From: Methylobacterium gossipiicola
Lineage (GTDB): Bacteria > Pseudomonadota > Alphaproteobacteria > Rhizobiales > Beijerinckiaceae
DNA length: 64,000 bases
NCBI RefSeq assembly: GCF_900113485.1
Contig: NZ_FOPM01000017.1
Span: forward strand, 28,656-92,655
Reading direction: 5' to 3'
Part shown: in pieces, positions 19,871 through 28,529 of the stretch
How the letters are laid out: each line of letters begins with the position of its first letter
Numbering within the stretch: the stretch's first letter is position 1
Made by a program: the position numbers and the translations under genes
Notes under the pieces: model-generated
What the model saw: the letters and a program-made list of their open reading frames with translations, nothing else
What the model was told of the DNA's origin: nothing
Database searches by the model: none

Positions 19871-20689
19871 ATGAACGCCGCCAACGGGATCACCTCCGCG
19901 CAGCTCACCGGACGCCACAAGGCGGACGAGAATGCCCCCGTCCGCATCGCCGTGAAGGACCTCAACTTCTATTACGGCAGCTTCCACGGCCTGAAGAACG
20001 TGAACCTCGACTTCCACGACCGGCAGGTGACGGCCCTCATCGGCCCCTCGGGCTGCGGGAAATCGACCCTGCTGCGCACCTTCAACCGGATCTACAGCCT
20101 GTATCCGGACCAGCGCGCCGAGGGGCAGATCCTCCTCGACGGTCAGAACGTCCTCGATGCCAAGGTCGATCTCAACGAACTGCGCTCGCGCATCGGCATG
20201 GTGTTCCAGAAGCCGACCCCGTTCCCCATGTCGATCTACGACAACGTCGCCTTCGGCCTGCGCCTCTACGAGAAGCTGCCGAAAGCCGACCTCGACGTGC
20301 GGGTGGAGGAGTCGCTCCGCAAGTCCGCCCTGTGGGACGAGGTGAAGGACAAGCTCAAGCAATCCGGCATGGGCCTCTCGGGCGGTCAGCAGCAGCGCCT
20401 GTGCATCGCCCGCACCGTGGCCCAGCGCCCGGAAGTGATCCTGTTCGACGAGCCGACCTCGGCCCTCGATCCGATCTCGACGGGCCGCATCGAGGAGCTC
20501 ATCGAGCAGCTGCGCTCGGAGTTCACCATCGTCATCGTGACCCACAACATGCAGCAGGCCGCGCGCATCTCGCAATTCACCGCGTTCATGTATCTCGGCG
20601 AGCTCGTGGAGTTCGGTCCGACCACGCGGATCTTCATGAACCCCGAGAAGCGCCAGACCCAGGACTACATCACCGGCCGCTTCGGCTGA
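19871..20689 (+). CDS. pstB: Phosphate ABC transporter ATP-binding protein PstB
   Basis: Cytoplasmic ATPase energising phosphate import. 272 aa. Walker [10 protein letters not shown] (58-66), Q-loop [23 protein letters not shown] signature [13 protein letters not shown], Walker [14 protein letters not shown] and the H-loop [15 protein letters not shown]. The C-terminal [13 protein letters not shown] ending is typical of PstB. It starts 52 bases after pstA. Confidence 0.96.
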   Translation: MNAANGITSAQLTGRHKADENAPVRIAVKDLNFYYGSFHGLKNVNLDFHDRQVTALIGPSGCGKSTLLRTFNRIYSLYPDQRAEGQILLDGQNVLDAKVDLNELRSRIGMVFQKPTPFPMSIYDNVAFGLRLYEKLPKADLDVRVEESLRKSALWDEVKDKLKQSGMGLSGGQQQRLCIARTVAQRPEVILFDEPTSALDPISTGRIEELIEQLRSEFTIVIVTHNMQQAARISQFTAFMYLGELVEFGPTTRIFMNPEKRQTQDYITGRFG

Positions 20690-20700
20690 TCCTTTCGGAG

Positions 20701-20721
20701 GAGGGGGCGCGTCGCCCCCTC
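20701..20721 (+). terminator. Hairpin between pstB and phoU
   Basis: Perfect 9-bp stem GAGGGGGCG (20701-20709) with CGCCCCCTC (20713-20721) and a three-base loop, followed by GATTTC. Probably an intra-operon attenuator; phoU follows 143 bases later. Confidence 0.4.
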
Positions 20722-20864
20722 GATTTCGCCCTCGTGCCTCCCACGAAACGCCCGCTGTGCCGTCGGCATCGGAACGAGAACCGTCCGGGACCGTGGCGTT
20801 TCACGAGGCACCCTCACCGCCCTGTGGCAGGTTTCCCGGACGAGACCTGACCGAGGAGTGCGAC

Positions 20865-21599
20865 ATGCCCGACCACATCGTCAGTTCCTACGACACCGAC
20901 CTCGAAGACCTGCGCCGCTCCATCTCGGAGATGGGCGGGATCGCCGAGAAGATGATGACCGACGCGAGCAACGCCCTCGTGCGGCGCGACGTGCCCCTCG
21001 CCCAGGCGGTCATCGCCGCCGACCGGCGCCTCGACACCCTGCAGCGCGAGATCGAGGAGCGGGCGATCCTGCTCATCGCCCGGCGCCAGCCCATGGCCAT
21101 CGACCTGCGCGAGACGGTCTCGGCCATCCGGGTCTCGAACGACCTCGAGCGCATCGGCGATCTCGCCAAGAACGTCGCCAAGCGCGTCGTCGCCATCGCC
21201 GAGCAGATCCAGCCGCAGAAGATCGTCATCGGCGTCCAGCACATGAGCGACCTCGTGCAGGAGCAGCTGAAGGACGTCCTCGACGCCTATGGCAGCCGCG
21301 ACACCAAGGCGGCTTTGGACGTGTGGGAGCGCGACGACGCCATCGACGCCCTCTACAACTCCCTGTTCCGCGAACTCCTGACCTACATGATGGAGGACCC
21401 GCGCAACATTTCGTTCTGCACGCACTTGCTCTTCTGCGCCAAGAACATCGAGCGCATCGGCGACCACACCACCAACATCGCGGAGACGATCGACTACCTC
21501 GTCACCGGCGTCAACAGCCTCGCCGAGAGCGACCGCCCGAAGAACGACGCCTCGAACTACGCCACCGTCGACCTGCCGCTCCCCGGCGCCAGCGCCTGA
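20865..21599 (+). CDS. phoU: Phosphate signalling regulator PhoU
   Basis: Peripheral protein that couples Pst transport to PhoR/PhoB signalling and represses the Pho regulon in high phosphate. 244 aa, two PhoU three-helix repeats: residues ~10-115 (DLRRSISEMGGIAEKMM, ISAIRVSNDLERIGDLAKNVAK) and ~120-215 (FCTHLLFCAKNIERIGDHTTNIAE). The E-R-I-G-D metal motifs are intact in both repeats. ATG 20865 follows GAGGAG (20853-20858); a longer upstream frame is not supported. Confidence 0.95.
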   Translation: MPDHIVSSYDTDLEDLRRSISEMGGIAEKMMTDASNALVRRDVPLAQAVIAADRRLDTLQREIEERAILLIARRQPMAIDLRETVSAIRVSNDLERIGDLAKNVAKRVVAIAEQIQPQKIVIGVQHMSDLVQEQLKDVLDAYGSRDTKAALDVWERDDAIDALYNSLFRELLTYMMEDPRNISFCTHLLFCAKNIERIGDHTTNIAETIDYLVTGVNSLAESDRPKNDASNYATVDLPLPGASA

Positions 21600-21806
21600 G
21601 CGGAGCGATCGACATGGCCGCCGCGTCATCGATCCTCCGGGATCGGCGGGGCATGACGGGCTCCCTCTCCCGACGGGAGGGGGGACCCGAGGCCGAACGG
21701 ATCGGCCGGAGACGGACGCATCGGTCGGAGGCGGGAAACCGGCTCCGATCCTGCCAAACCAGCGCGACGGGGCCTGGCCGCGTCGCCGCATGAGCGGACG
21801 GTTGTG

Positions 21807-22508
21807 ATGAGTACGCGGATCCTCATCGTCGAGGACGAGGAGGCCCTGACCCTCCTGTTGCGCTACAACCTCGAAGCCGAGGGCTTCGTGGTCGATTCCG
21901 CCGCGCGCGGCGACGAGGCGGACCTGCGGATGCAGGAGCAGACCCCCGACCTCGTGCTCCTCGACTGGATGCTGCCGGGCCTGTCGGGGATCGAGCTCTG
22001 CCGCCGCATCCGGGCGCGCCGCGAGACCGAGCGCCTGCCGGTCATCATGCTCACGGCCCGGGGCGAGGAGGGCGACCGCATCCGCGGCCTCGGCACCGGC
22101 GCCGACGACTACATCGTCAAGCCGTTCTCCGTGCCCGAACTCCTCGCCCGCGTGCGCGCCCTCCTGCGCCGGGCCAAGCCCGCCCACGTGGCGAACCTCC
22201 TGGTGGCCGGCGACATCGAGCTCGACCGCCTCAGCCACCGCATCCGCCGCGAGGGTCGCGAGATCCACCTCGGGCCGACGGAGTTCAAGCTCCTCGAATT
22301 CCTGATGCAGAGCCCCGGCCGGGTGTTCTCGCGCGAGCAATTGCTCGACGGGGTCTGGGGGCACGACGTCTACATCGACGAGCGCACGGTCGACGTCCAT
22401 GTCGGGCGCCTGCGCAAGGCCCTCAACCGGGCGCGCCAGAGCGACCCGATCCGCACGGTGCGGGGCTCGGGCTACTCGTTCGACGAGATGTTCGCGGGCA
22501 CCGAATAG
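21807..22508 (+). CDS. phoB: Phosphate regulon response regulator PhoB
   Basis: OmpR-family response regulator, 233 aa. Receiver domain residues ~1-120 with acidic pocket IVEDEE, phospho-acceptor Asp53 in LLDWMLPG, Thr in MLTARG and Lys in YIVKPFS. C-terminal winged helix (~130-230) with REGREIHLGPTEFKLLEFLM and DVHVGRLRKALN. It should bind the Pho box upstream of pstS, so the operon is autoregulated. The cognate kinase PhoR is not in this window, although in many relatives phoR precedes pstS. Confidence 0.95.
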   Translation: MSTRILIVEDEEALTLLLRYNLEAEGFVVDSAARGDEADLRMQEQTPDLVLLDWMLPGLSGIELCRRIRARRETERLPVIMLTARGEEGDRIRGLGTGADDYIVKPFSVPELLARVRALLRRAKPAHVANLLVAGDIELDRLSHRIRREGREIHLGPTEFKLLEFLMQSPGRVFSREQLLDGVWGHDVYIDERTVDVHVGRLRKALNRARQSDPIRTVRGSGYSFDEMFAGTE

Positions 22509-22517
22509 GCTCGATCC

Positions 22518-22537
22518 GGCCGGGCGGAAGCCCGGCC
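22518..22537. terminator. Bidirectional hairpin between convergent phoB and gcrA
   Basis: Perfect 8-bp stem GGCCGGGC (22518-22525) with GCCCGGCC (22530-22537), GGAA tetraloop, lying between the stop codons of two converging genes. Confidence 0.5.
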
Positions 22538-22545
22538 CGCCGGCC

Positions 22546-23106
22546 TCAGCGGAAGCCGCCGACGCGGCGGTCGCGCTTGCGCTCGGCCGCCGGCTGATAG
22601 GCGATCTGGGCGTGGCAGGGGCAATAGGGCAGGCCGGTGATGGCCCGCTCGCCGCAATAATGGAAATCCGGTTTGGTCGGGTCGCCGAGGGGCCAGCGGC
22701 ACATGGATTCGCGCAGATCCATGATCGTCACCCGGCGCGAGGTGGTCAGGGCCAGGGGCTCCGGCTCGGCCGCCGAGACCGGCGCCTCGGGGGCCGGGGG
22801 CTGGGCCGGTTGCAGTTGCACGACCGTACCGGTTTCCCGGATCGCCGTCGCGGCGGGGCTCGTCTCGGTCACCGCCGCCGGGGCCTCGACGGCGCGGGCG
22901 GCCTTGCGCACCTCGTCGCCCGCCGGGGCCTCCACGCCCTTGGCGCCGCGTCCGGACAGGCCGAGGCGATGGATCTTGCCGATGACGGCGTTGCGGCTCA
23001 CCCCGCCGAGCTGCGTGGCGATCCGGCTCGCGCTCAAGCCCTCCTGCCACAGGCGACGCAGGAGATCGACGCGCTCGTCCGACCAGCTCGGAACCGTTTC
23101 CGTCAT
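22546..23106 (-). CDS. gcrA: Cell-cycle transcriptional regulator GcrA
   Basis: GcrA works with sigma-70 at promoters carrying CcrM-methylated GANTC sites and drives S-phase genes in alphaproteobacteria. 186 aa. N-terminal DNA-binding domain WSDERVDLLRRLWQEGLSASRIATQLGG then SRNAVIGKIHRLGLSGR (residues ~7-52), a Pro/Ala/Glu-rich linker, and the C-terminal sigma-binding domain with CRWPLGDP...FHYCGERAITGLPYCPCHAQIAYQP. ATG ending at 23106 follows GGAGG on the minus strand. A GATTC site lies 34 bases upstream (23140-23144). Confidence 0.95.
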   Translation of the reverse strand: MTETVPSWSDERVDLLRRLWQEGLSASRIATQLGGVSRNAVIGKIHRLGLSGRGAKGVEAPAGDEVRKAARAVEAPAAVTETSPAATAIRETGTVVQLQPAQPPAPEAPVSAAEPEPLALTTSRRVTIMDLRESMCRWPLGDPTKPDFHYCGERAITGLPYCPCHAQIAYQPAAERKRDRRVGGFR

Positions 23107-23471
23107 CGCCCCCTCCGCCATCGTCCACAGATCACCCCCGATTCGCGGGCACGAACAACCGGCGACGGAAGACCGTGGCCGGGGCGTTCGGGTCCGGATG
23201 GGTGACGTTCGCCTCGGGCTCTCTTCGGCGATGGGCGAACCGTACAGGAGCGTCCGAGTCGGAGGCAAGAGCGGCCTCGGACCCGGAGGGATGCGCCGTC
23301 GAATTTCCACCACGGATCCGCCCATCGTCGGATTTTCGCGGAGCGGCGGCGTTCGGTTGCCCGCGCGCCGGGGCACGGCGGGGCGCCGCGACGTTGCCGC
23401 TGGCCGGGGCGCGGCCTATCTGGTGGCAAGCCCGCGCGGCGCCGGTCCGCGCCGCCCCCGTTGGAGACTCC

Positions 23472-24368
23472 ATGCGTCTGTCCCGCGCCACGGCTTGCCT
23501 GATCGTCGGTCTCACCGGACTCTCGGCCACCGGGGCGGTTGCCGCCGAGCCCGTGCGCCTCGCCAGCCACCGGGCGATCTACGACCTTTCCCTGGCCCAG
23601 AGCGGCGGCACCCGGGCGGTGGAGAGCGCGCGCGGGCGCATCGTCATCGAATTCTCGGGCGATGCCTGCAAGGGCTACAGCATGCAGACCCGGCAGGTGA
23701 CGGTGCTGGAGAGCGGCGAGACCGGCAGCCGCACGTCCGATCTGCGCAACACCACCTTCGAGGGCGCCGACGGGCGCAGCTACCGCTTCAAGGTCGGCAC
23801 CCTCCTCAACGGGGCGCCCGGCCAGTCCGTGGACGGCACCGCCGAGGTCACGGCCGAGGCCCTGAAGGTGCGCCTGAAGGAACCCAAGCGCGAGGTGTTC
23901 GAGGCGAAGGGCGAGGTGCTGTTCCCCACGGCCCACATGCGCCGCCTCATCGAGGCCGCGCGGGGAGGCACCACCACCCTCTCGGTCAAGGTCTACGACG
24001 GCACCGACGACGGTCGGAAGGTCTACGACACCCTGGCGGTGATCGGGCACGCGGCGCCGGCCAAGGCGGACGCTTCCAAGGCGGACGCTTCCAAGGCGGA
24101 CCCTTCCAAGGCAGACGTGTCCCAGGCCGAGGGCGACCGCGACAAGCCCCTGCGCGAGGGGGACATGGCGGGAATGACCCACTGGCCGGTGACCTTGAGC
24201 TACTTCACCGCCGGTTCCGGCGAGCGGACGCCGATCTACGTCCTCACCTTCGACCTCTACGAGAACGGGGTGAGCGGCAACCTGCGCCTCGATTACGGCG
24301 AGTTCGCCGTGGCGGGCAACCTCACCCGCCTCGACAAGTTGCCGGCCGCGACGGACTGCAAGTCCTGA
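23472..24368 (+). CDS. EipB-family (DUF1849) periplasmic cell-envelope protein
   Basis: 298 aa with a signal peptide (MRLSRATACLIVGLTGLSATGAVAA). The mature part starts RLASHRAIYDLSL and contains GRIVIEFSGDACKGYSMQTRQ, DLRNTTFEGADGRSYRF, ALKVRLKEPKREVFEAKGEVLFPTAHMRRLIEAA, and the end YENGVSGNLRLDYGEF; this is the DUF1849/EipB layout, a beta-spiral periplasmic protein needed for envelope integrity in Brucella. Two cysteines (DACKGY and TDCKS) match the family's disulfide. It carries a Lys-Ala-Asp-Ser repeat insert at residues ~199-218 coded by a 15-bp tandem repeat. Divergent from gcrA. Confidence 0.85.
   Translation: MRLSRATACLIVGLTGLSATGAVAAEPVRLASHRAIYDLSLAQSGGTRAVESARGRIVIEFSGDACKGYSMQTRQVTVLESGETGSRTSDLRNTTFEGADGRSYRFKVGTLLNGAPGQSVDGTAEVTAEALKVRLKEPKREVFEAKGEVLFPTAHMRRLIEAARGGTTTLSVKVYDGTDDGRKVYDTLAVIGHAAPAKADASKADASKADPSKADVSQAEGDRDKPLREGDMAGMTHWPVTLSYFTAGSGERTPIYVLTFDLYENGVSGNLRLDYGEFAVAGNLTRLDKLPAATDCKS
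24066..24125 (+). repeat. 15-bp tandem repeat inside the eipB-like gene
   Basis: Four in-frame units of 15 bases: GCGGACGCTTCCAAG at 24066-24080 and 24081-24095 (identical), 24096-24110 (one change) and 24111-24125 (diverged). They encode repeated Ala-Asp-x-Ser-Lys. Such a repeat could vary in copy number between strains. Confidence 0.8.
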
Positions 24369-24392
24369 GGTCTCGGCCGCGCGGAACGCGCC

Positions 24393-24725
24393 TCAGAAAT
24401 CCTCGCTGCCCGGGGTGGGCTCCGCAAACCCGTCGTCGAACTCCGTGGGCGAGAGCCGGCGCCAGGCCGCCGCGATCCGCTCGGGCGGCACCGCTAGGGC
24501 TTCCGACGCCGCCATGAGGGTGGATTCGTCGCCCATGACGTGATCGAGGAGGCCGGCGAGGAAGCCGGGCTCCGCGGCGCTGGCCCGCAACGTGTCGGGG
24601 GTCACGCCGGTGGCGTTGAGGAAGGGATAGAGGCGTTCGTCGTCCGTCGCCATCCAGGCGAGGATCGCGAGGGCGAGGCGTTCGGCCGAATCGCGACCGT
24701 CGTCGGGTTTGCGTTTCGTCAACAT
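24393..24725 (-). CDS. DUF3572 family protein
   Basis: 110-aa cytoplasmic protein. Core [32 protein letters not shown] and [25 protein letters not shown] match the DUF3572 pattern found next to divK in many alphaproteobacteria. The start ATG (ending at 24725) is chosen because the upstream extension lacks family character. Function unknown. It diverges from divK, sharing the ~77-base region between them. Confidence 0.75.
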   Translation of the reverse strand: MLTKRKPDDGRDSAERLALAILAWMATDDERLYPFLNATGVTPDTLRASAAEPGFLAGLLDHVMGDESTLMAASEALAVPPERIAAAWRRLSPTEFDDGFAEPTPGSEDF

Positions 24726-24802
24726 GTATCCGCTATTCCTCCTCTGGCCGGCCATGCTTTCCAGAGACGAATGCGCCGCTCGAACGCCGGGAACAATGGG
24801 CC

Positions 24803-25183
24803 ATGACAAAGACCGTGCTCATCGTCGAGGACAACGAGCTCAACATGAAGCTCTTCAACGACCTGTTGGAGGGGCATGGCTACGCGACGCTCAAGACCGC
24901 CAACGGGATCGAGGCCATCGAACTCGCCCGCGCCCACCGCCCCGACCTCATCCTCATGGACATCCAGCTCCCCGAGGTGTCCGGCCTCGAAGTGACGAAG
25001 TGGCTCAAGGAGGACGACGAGCTGAAGGCGATTCCCGTCATCGCCATCACGGCCTTCGCCATGAAGGGCGACGAGGAACGCATCCGCGAGGGCGGCTGCG
25101 AAGCCTACCTGTCGAAGCCGATCTCCGTGGCCCGTTTCCTCGCCACCGTCCGCCAGTACCTCGGCGACGGCCGAGCCTCCTGA
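24803..25183 (+). CDS. divK: Single-domain response regulator DivK
   Basis: Essential cell-fate regulator in the PleC/DivJ-DivK-CtrA pathway. 126 aa, receiver domain only: acidic pocket VEDNELN, phospho-acceptor Asp53 in [13 protein letters not shown], Thr in [16 protein letters not shown], Lys in [11 protein letters not shown]. Residue numbering of the Asp agrees with Caulobacter DivK. It lies 54 bases before pleD in the same direction, the conserved divK-pleD arrangement. Confidence 0.95.
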   Translation: MTKTVLIVEDNELNMKLFNDLLEGHGYATLKTANGIEAIELARAHRPDLILMDIQLPEVSGLEVTKWLKEDDELKAIPVIAITAFAMKGDEERIREGGCEAYLSKPISVARFLATVRQYLGDGRAS

Positions 25184-25237
25184 GCCCGTCCGTCCGCCCG
25201 CGTGGGCGGTGCCTTCGACCCCCAAGCGCGAGGACCG

Positions 25238-26611
25238 ATGTCGGCCCGAATCCTCATCGTCGACGACCTCTTTCCCAACGTGAAGCTCCTCGAGACCAAG
25301 CTCACGATGGAGTATTTCGACGTTCTGGCCGCCATGAACGGGCCGGACGCCCTGGCGATCTGCGCCAAGGGCCTGTGCGACCTCGTGCTCCTCGACGTGA
25401 TGATGCCCGGCATGGACGGGTTCGAGGTCTGCCGCCGGCTCAAGAACGACCCCAACACCGCCCACCTGCCCGTGGTGATGGTGACGGCCCTCGACCAGCC
25501 GTCCGACCGCCTGCGCGGCCTCGATGCCGGGGCCGACGATTTCCTCACCAAACCCATCGACGATATCGCCCTGTTCGCCCGGGTGCGCAGCCTGGTGCGC
25601 CTGAAGGCCGTGACGGACGAACTCCGCTGCCGCGCCCTCGCGTCGCGGGATTTCGGCATGGGCGATCCCCTGGCGCTGGCCACCGCCGAGACGGGGCTCA
25701 ACGCCTCGCTCCTCGTGGTGGAGGACCGCGCGAGCGCGGCCGACCGCCTGTCCTCGGCCCTGGGCCAGCACTACGCCGTCACCGTCGAGGCCGATCCGCA
25801 CAAGGCCCTGGTGCTGGCCACGGACGGGGCTTTCGACCTCGCCCTGGTGAGCCTCGATCTTCAGGACTTCGATGGCCTGCGCCTGTGTAGCCAGCTGCGC
25901 TCCCTCGACCGGACGCGGGCCATGCCGGTGGTGATGATCGCCGAGCCGCACGACAAGGCACGGGTGGTGCGCGGCCTCGATTTCGGGGTGCACGATTACC
26001 TCATGCGGCCCGTGGACCGGAACGAACTCGTGGCCCGTGTGCGCACGCAAGTGCGGCGTCGCCGGTTCTCCGACACCCTGCGGGGCGCCGTGCAAGCCTC
26101 CATGGAACTCGCGATCATGGACGGGCTCACGGGCCTGCACAACCGGCGTTACCTCGACAGCCACCTGGGTGCCCTGTTCGAGGAAGCCGTCCAGCGCGGG
26201 CGCCCCGTGGCGGCCCTCATGCTCGACATCGACCGGTTCAAGGCCATCAACGACACCTGGGGCCACGAGGCCGGCGACGAGGTGCTGCGCGCCTTCGCCG
26301 ACCGCATCCGCACCCATACGCGCGGCATCGACATCGTCTCCCGCTACGGCGGCGAGGAGGTGGTGATCATCCTGCCCGATGCCGAGGCGACGGAAGCCCA
26401 CGCCATCGCCGAGCGTATCCGCGAGCGGGTCGAAGCCCTGCCGTTCGCGATCCAGCGCGACACCCTCAAGATCGCCGTCACGGTTTCCATCGGCGTGTCG
26501 TGGCGTCGACCCGAGGATACGAGCCCCGGCGACATGCTCAAGCGCGCCGACCGCGCCCTGTACCGGGCGAAGCATGCCGGCCGCAACCGTGTCGAGGCGG
26601 CGGCGGCCTGA
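25238..26611 (+). CDS. pleD: Diguanylate cyclase response regulator PleD
   Basis: Makes cyclic di-GMP during the swarmer-to-stalked type transition. 457 aa, layout receiver - degenerate receiver - GGDEF. First receiver Asp53 in LVLLDVMMPGMDG with Thr and Lys (FLTKPID) present; second receiver (~152-270) has weak acidic pocket. GGDEF domain from ~290: DGLTGLHNRRYLD, LMLDIDRFKAINDTWGHEAGDE, active-site variant GGEEV (371-375), and an inhibitory I-site RGID (362-365) five residues upstream, so product inhibition is expected. ATG 25238 is preferred to an upstream alternative at 25202. Confidence 0.95.
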   Translation: MSARILIVDDLFPNVKLLETKLTMEYFDVLAAMNGPDALAICAKGLCDLVLLDVMMPGMDGFEVCRRLKNDPNTAHLPVVMVTALDQPSDRLRGLDAGADDFLTKPIDDIALFARVRSLVRLKAVTDELRCRALASRDFGMGDPLALATAETGLNASLLVVEDRASAADRLSSALGQHYAVTVEADPHKALVLATDGAFDLALVSLDLQDFDGLRLCSQLRSLDRTRAMPVVMIAEPHDKARVVRGLDFGVHDYLMRPVDRNELVARVRTQVRRRRFSDTLRGAVQASMELAIMDGLTGLHNRRYLDSHLGALFEEAVQRGRPVAALMLDIDRFKAINDTWGHEAGDEVLRAFADRIRTHTRGIDIVSRYGGEEVVIILPDAEATEAHAIAERIRERVEALPFAIQRDTLKIAVTVSIGVSWRRPEDTSPGDMLKRADRALYRAKHAGRNRVEAAAA

Positions 26612-26615
26612 CGGT

Positions 26616-27806
26616 TCAGGCCGCGTCGCTCCAGCCCTCGCGCAGCCAGGTCACGGCGGCGCCGAGGCCCGCCACCCACCAGCCCTGCCAGGCGCCGTGC
26701 TCGACGAACGCGACGGCGATCGCGGCCCCGACGAGGCCCAGGGCCGTCACGGCCTGGAACCGGGGCAGGGCCGCGAGGGTGCGGAGCAGGAGGAACAGCA
26801 GCGCCGCCAGCAGGCCGGCGCCGACGATCCCGAGTTCGGCCCAGACCTGAAGGAAGCTGTTGTGCGGGTGGCCCACGGCCAGCATCCCGCGCCAGTCCGG
26901 CGCGATGGTGTCGGTCACGGGCGTGTGGGCGAAGCGCCCGGCGGTGCCGTAGCCGGCGCCCCGCCACGGATCGGCCGCCACCGCCGCGCCGAAGCTGCGG
27001 GCGATGGCGACCCGCGCCCGCGAACTGCTCTGGACCAGCCGCTCATGCGCCGCCTCCGGCATCAGCCGGTGCAGCAGATCGCCCTCCACGGGGGCGAGGA
27101 TCACCGCGAGGGCCAGGGCCGACCCGGCGAGGCCGAGGCCGGCGCGCCGAGGCAGGAGCCAGGCGGCGAGGGCCAGGGCCGTCCCGGCGAGGAACCCGAG
27201 GGTCGCGGCGCCGCTCACCGAACACAGGATCGCGGCGACGCCGAGAATGCTGGTGAGACCGGCGGCGAGGCGGTGGCCGCGCCGCACCAGCAGGGCGACC
27301 AGGGGGCCGACGACGAGCAGGATCGTCAGGACCGGGCGGTTGAAGATGAAATACGCGACCCGCGCCCCGATGGCCTTCTGGACGGGGAGATCCGCCGCGA
27401 GGTCGGCCACGATGTAGAGCCCGGCGAGCCCCAGCATCCAGGCGGCGGCGAGGGCGGTTCCGGGCGGCATCCGCCCCGGCGCCAGCCGGGCCACGAGGTA
27501 GGCGGCGAACAGGGTGGGGCCGAACTCGCCGGCCGTTCGCAGGCTCAGGGCCGGGAACGGACTCCACGCCAGGGACAGGCCGCACCAGCCGAGGAACGCG
27601 AGGGCGACGAGGCCCGTCGCCGTGCGCAGCGGAGCCACGAGGGTGGCGAGGGCCGCGCCCCGGTCCTCGACCAGGGCGGCGGCGAGGAACAGCACCGCGC
27701 TGAGGGCCATCACGGCCGGGCTCGAGCGGTTGGCCGCCGCCATCGCCAGGGGGAGGGCGGCCAGGGTCAGGGCGCCGGCGCCGCGCAGGCGTTCCGGGGC
27801 GTTCAT
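26616..27806 (-). CDS. O-antigen ligase-family membrane protein
   Basis: 396-aa polytopic membrane protein (about 10-12 hydrophobic segments). The large periplasmic loop contains the hallmark VGHPHNSFLQVWAELGIVGAGLL near the C-terminus, as in Wzy_C/WaaL O-antigen ligases and polymerases. Such enzymes move undecaprenyl-linked glycan to lipid A core or another acceptor. No glycosyltransferases are near, so the substrate is open. It converges on pleD with only four bases between the stops and follows the DUF2059 gene by 24 bases, so those two are probably co-transcribed. Confidence 0.75.
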   Translation of the reverse strand: MNAPERLRGAGALTLAALPLAMAAANRSSPAVMALSAVLFLAAALVEDRGAALATLVAPLRTATGLVALAFLGWCGLSLAWSPFPALSLRTAGEFGPTLFAAYLVARLAPGRMPPGTALAAAWMLGLAGLYIVADLAADLPVQKAIGARVAYFIFNRPVLTILLVVGPLVALLVRRGHRLAAGLTSILGVAAILCSVSGAATLGFLAGTALALAAWLLPRRAGLGLAGSALALAVILAPVEGDLLHRLMPEAAHERLVQSSSRARVAIARSFGAAVAADPWRGAGYGTAGRFAHTPVTDTIAPDWRGMLAVGHPHNSFLQVWAELGIVGAGLLAALLFLLLRTLAALPRFQAVTALGLVGAAIAVAFVEHGAWQGWWVAGLGAAVTWLREGWSDAA

Positions 27807-27830
27807 GGCGGCCGGGTCGGTCGGCCACAC

Positions 27831-28424
27831 TTACTGCATCTGGTGGCCGCGCTTGGCCATTTCGGCCCGGACCCGGACCATGACGTATTCCGACACTTCC
27901 TGCGTCCAGCCCTGCATGGCCTGGACGATGCCGTCGAGCACCTGCGGCTGGGTCTCGACGTAGCGCTTGCCGGCGGGCGAGCGGAAGAAGGCGGCGATGT
28001 CGGCGAGCTCGGCTTCCGTGAGGCGCGCGGCGTAGATGCGCGCCGCCGTGGTGATCATCGCCTGCTTCTGCAATTCCATCTCGGGCTGAAGGCCGTTCAG
28101 GACCTCGTCGAGATCCTTGGTGAGTTCCGGCCGGGTCACGGCGTTCTGGCGGATCTGCTCGCTGAAGGCCGGAATGATGGAATCGAACGAGCGGGCGATC
28201 CCCGAGCCCAGCATCACCTCCCGCGCCAGGGCGAGGTGCGACGGGGTGATGGACGGGGCCGTGTTCGCGGCGGGGGTCGGGGCCGGTGTCGCGGCCTGGG
28301 GCGCGGCCTTGGGCGGTGCGGCCTTCTGCGCCAGGGCCGGCGACACCGATGCGGCGGGGGCGGCCAGCAGCGTCAACGCCACGGCGGCGCGCAGGGCGCG
28401 CGGGCGGATCGGAAGGCGGAACAT
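27831..28424 (-). CDS. DUF2059 domain-containing secreted protein
   Basis: 197 aa with signal peptide (RPRALRAAVALTLLAAPAASVSPALA) and an Ala/Pro/Thr-rich spacer, then a DUF2059 helical domain: LAREVMLGSGIARSFDSIIPAF, ELTKDLDEVLNGLQPEMELQKQ, and the signature LTEAELADIAAFFRSPAGKRYVETQPQVL. Function unknown; exported. ATG ending at 28424 follows CCGGAG on the minus strand; a GTG three codons earlier is an alternative. Confidence 0.85.
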   Translation of the reverse strand: MFRLPIRPRALRAAVALTLLAAPAASVSPALAQKAAPPKAAPQAATPAPTPAANTAPSITPSHLALAREVMLGSGIARSFDSIIPAFSEQIRQNAVTRPELTKDLDEVLNGLQPEMELQKQAMITTAARIYAARLTEAELADIAAFFRSPAGKRYVETQPQVLDGIVQAMQGWTQEVSEYVMVRVRAEMAKRGHQMQ

Positions 28425-28529
28425 GGGGAGCACTCCGGAAACTTCTTTCGATGCGGATCATACGAACGCCGGTCGATCCCTTCGGGATGGCGGCGTTCGG
28501 CTTCGCTCAGGCGCCGCGCGGGCCTCGTC

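Noticed and set aside
23140..23260. GANTC sites (23140, 23256) as proof of CcrM control of gcrA
   Set aside because: GANTC is expected about once in 256 bases in random sequence, so two sites are not evidence.
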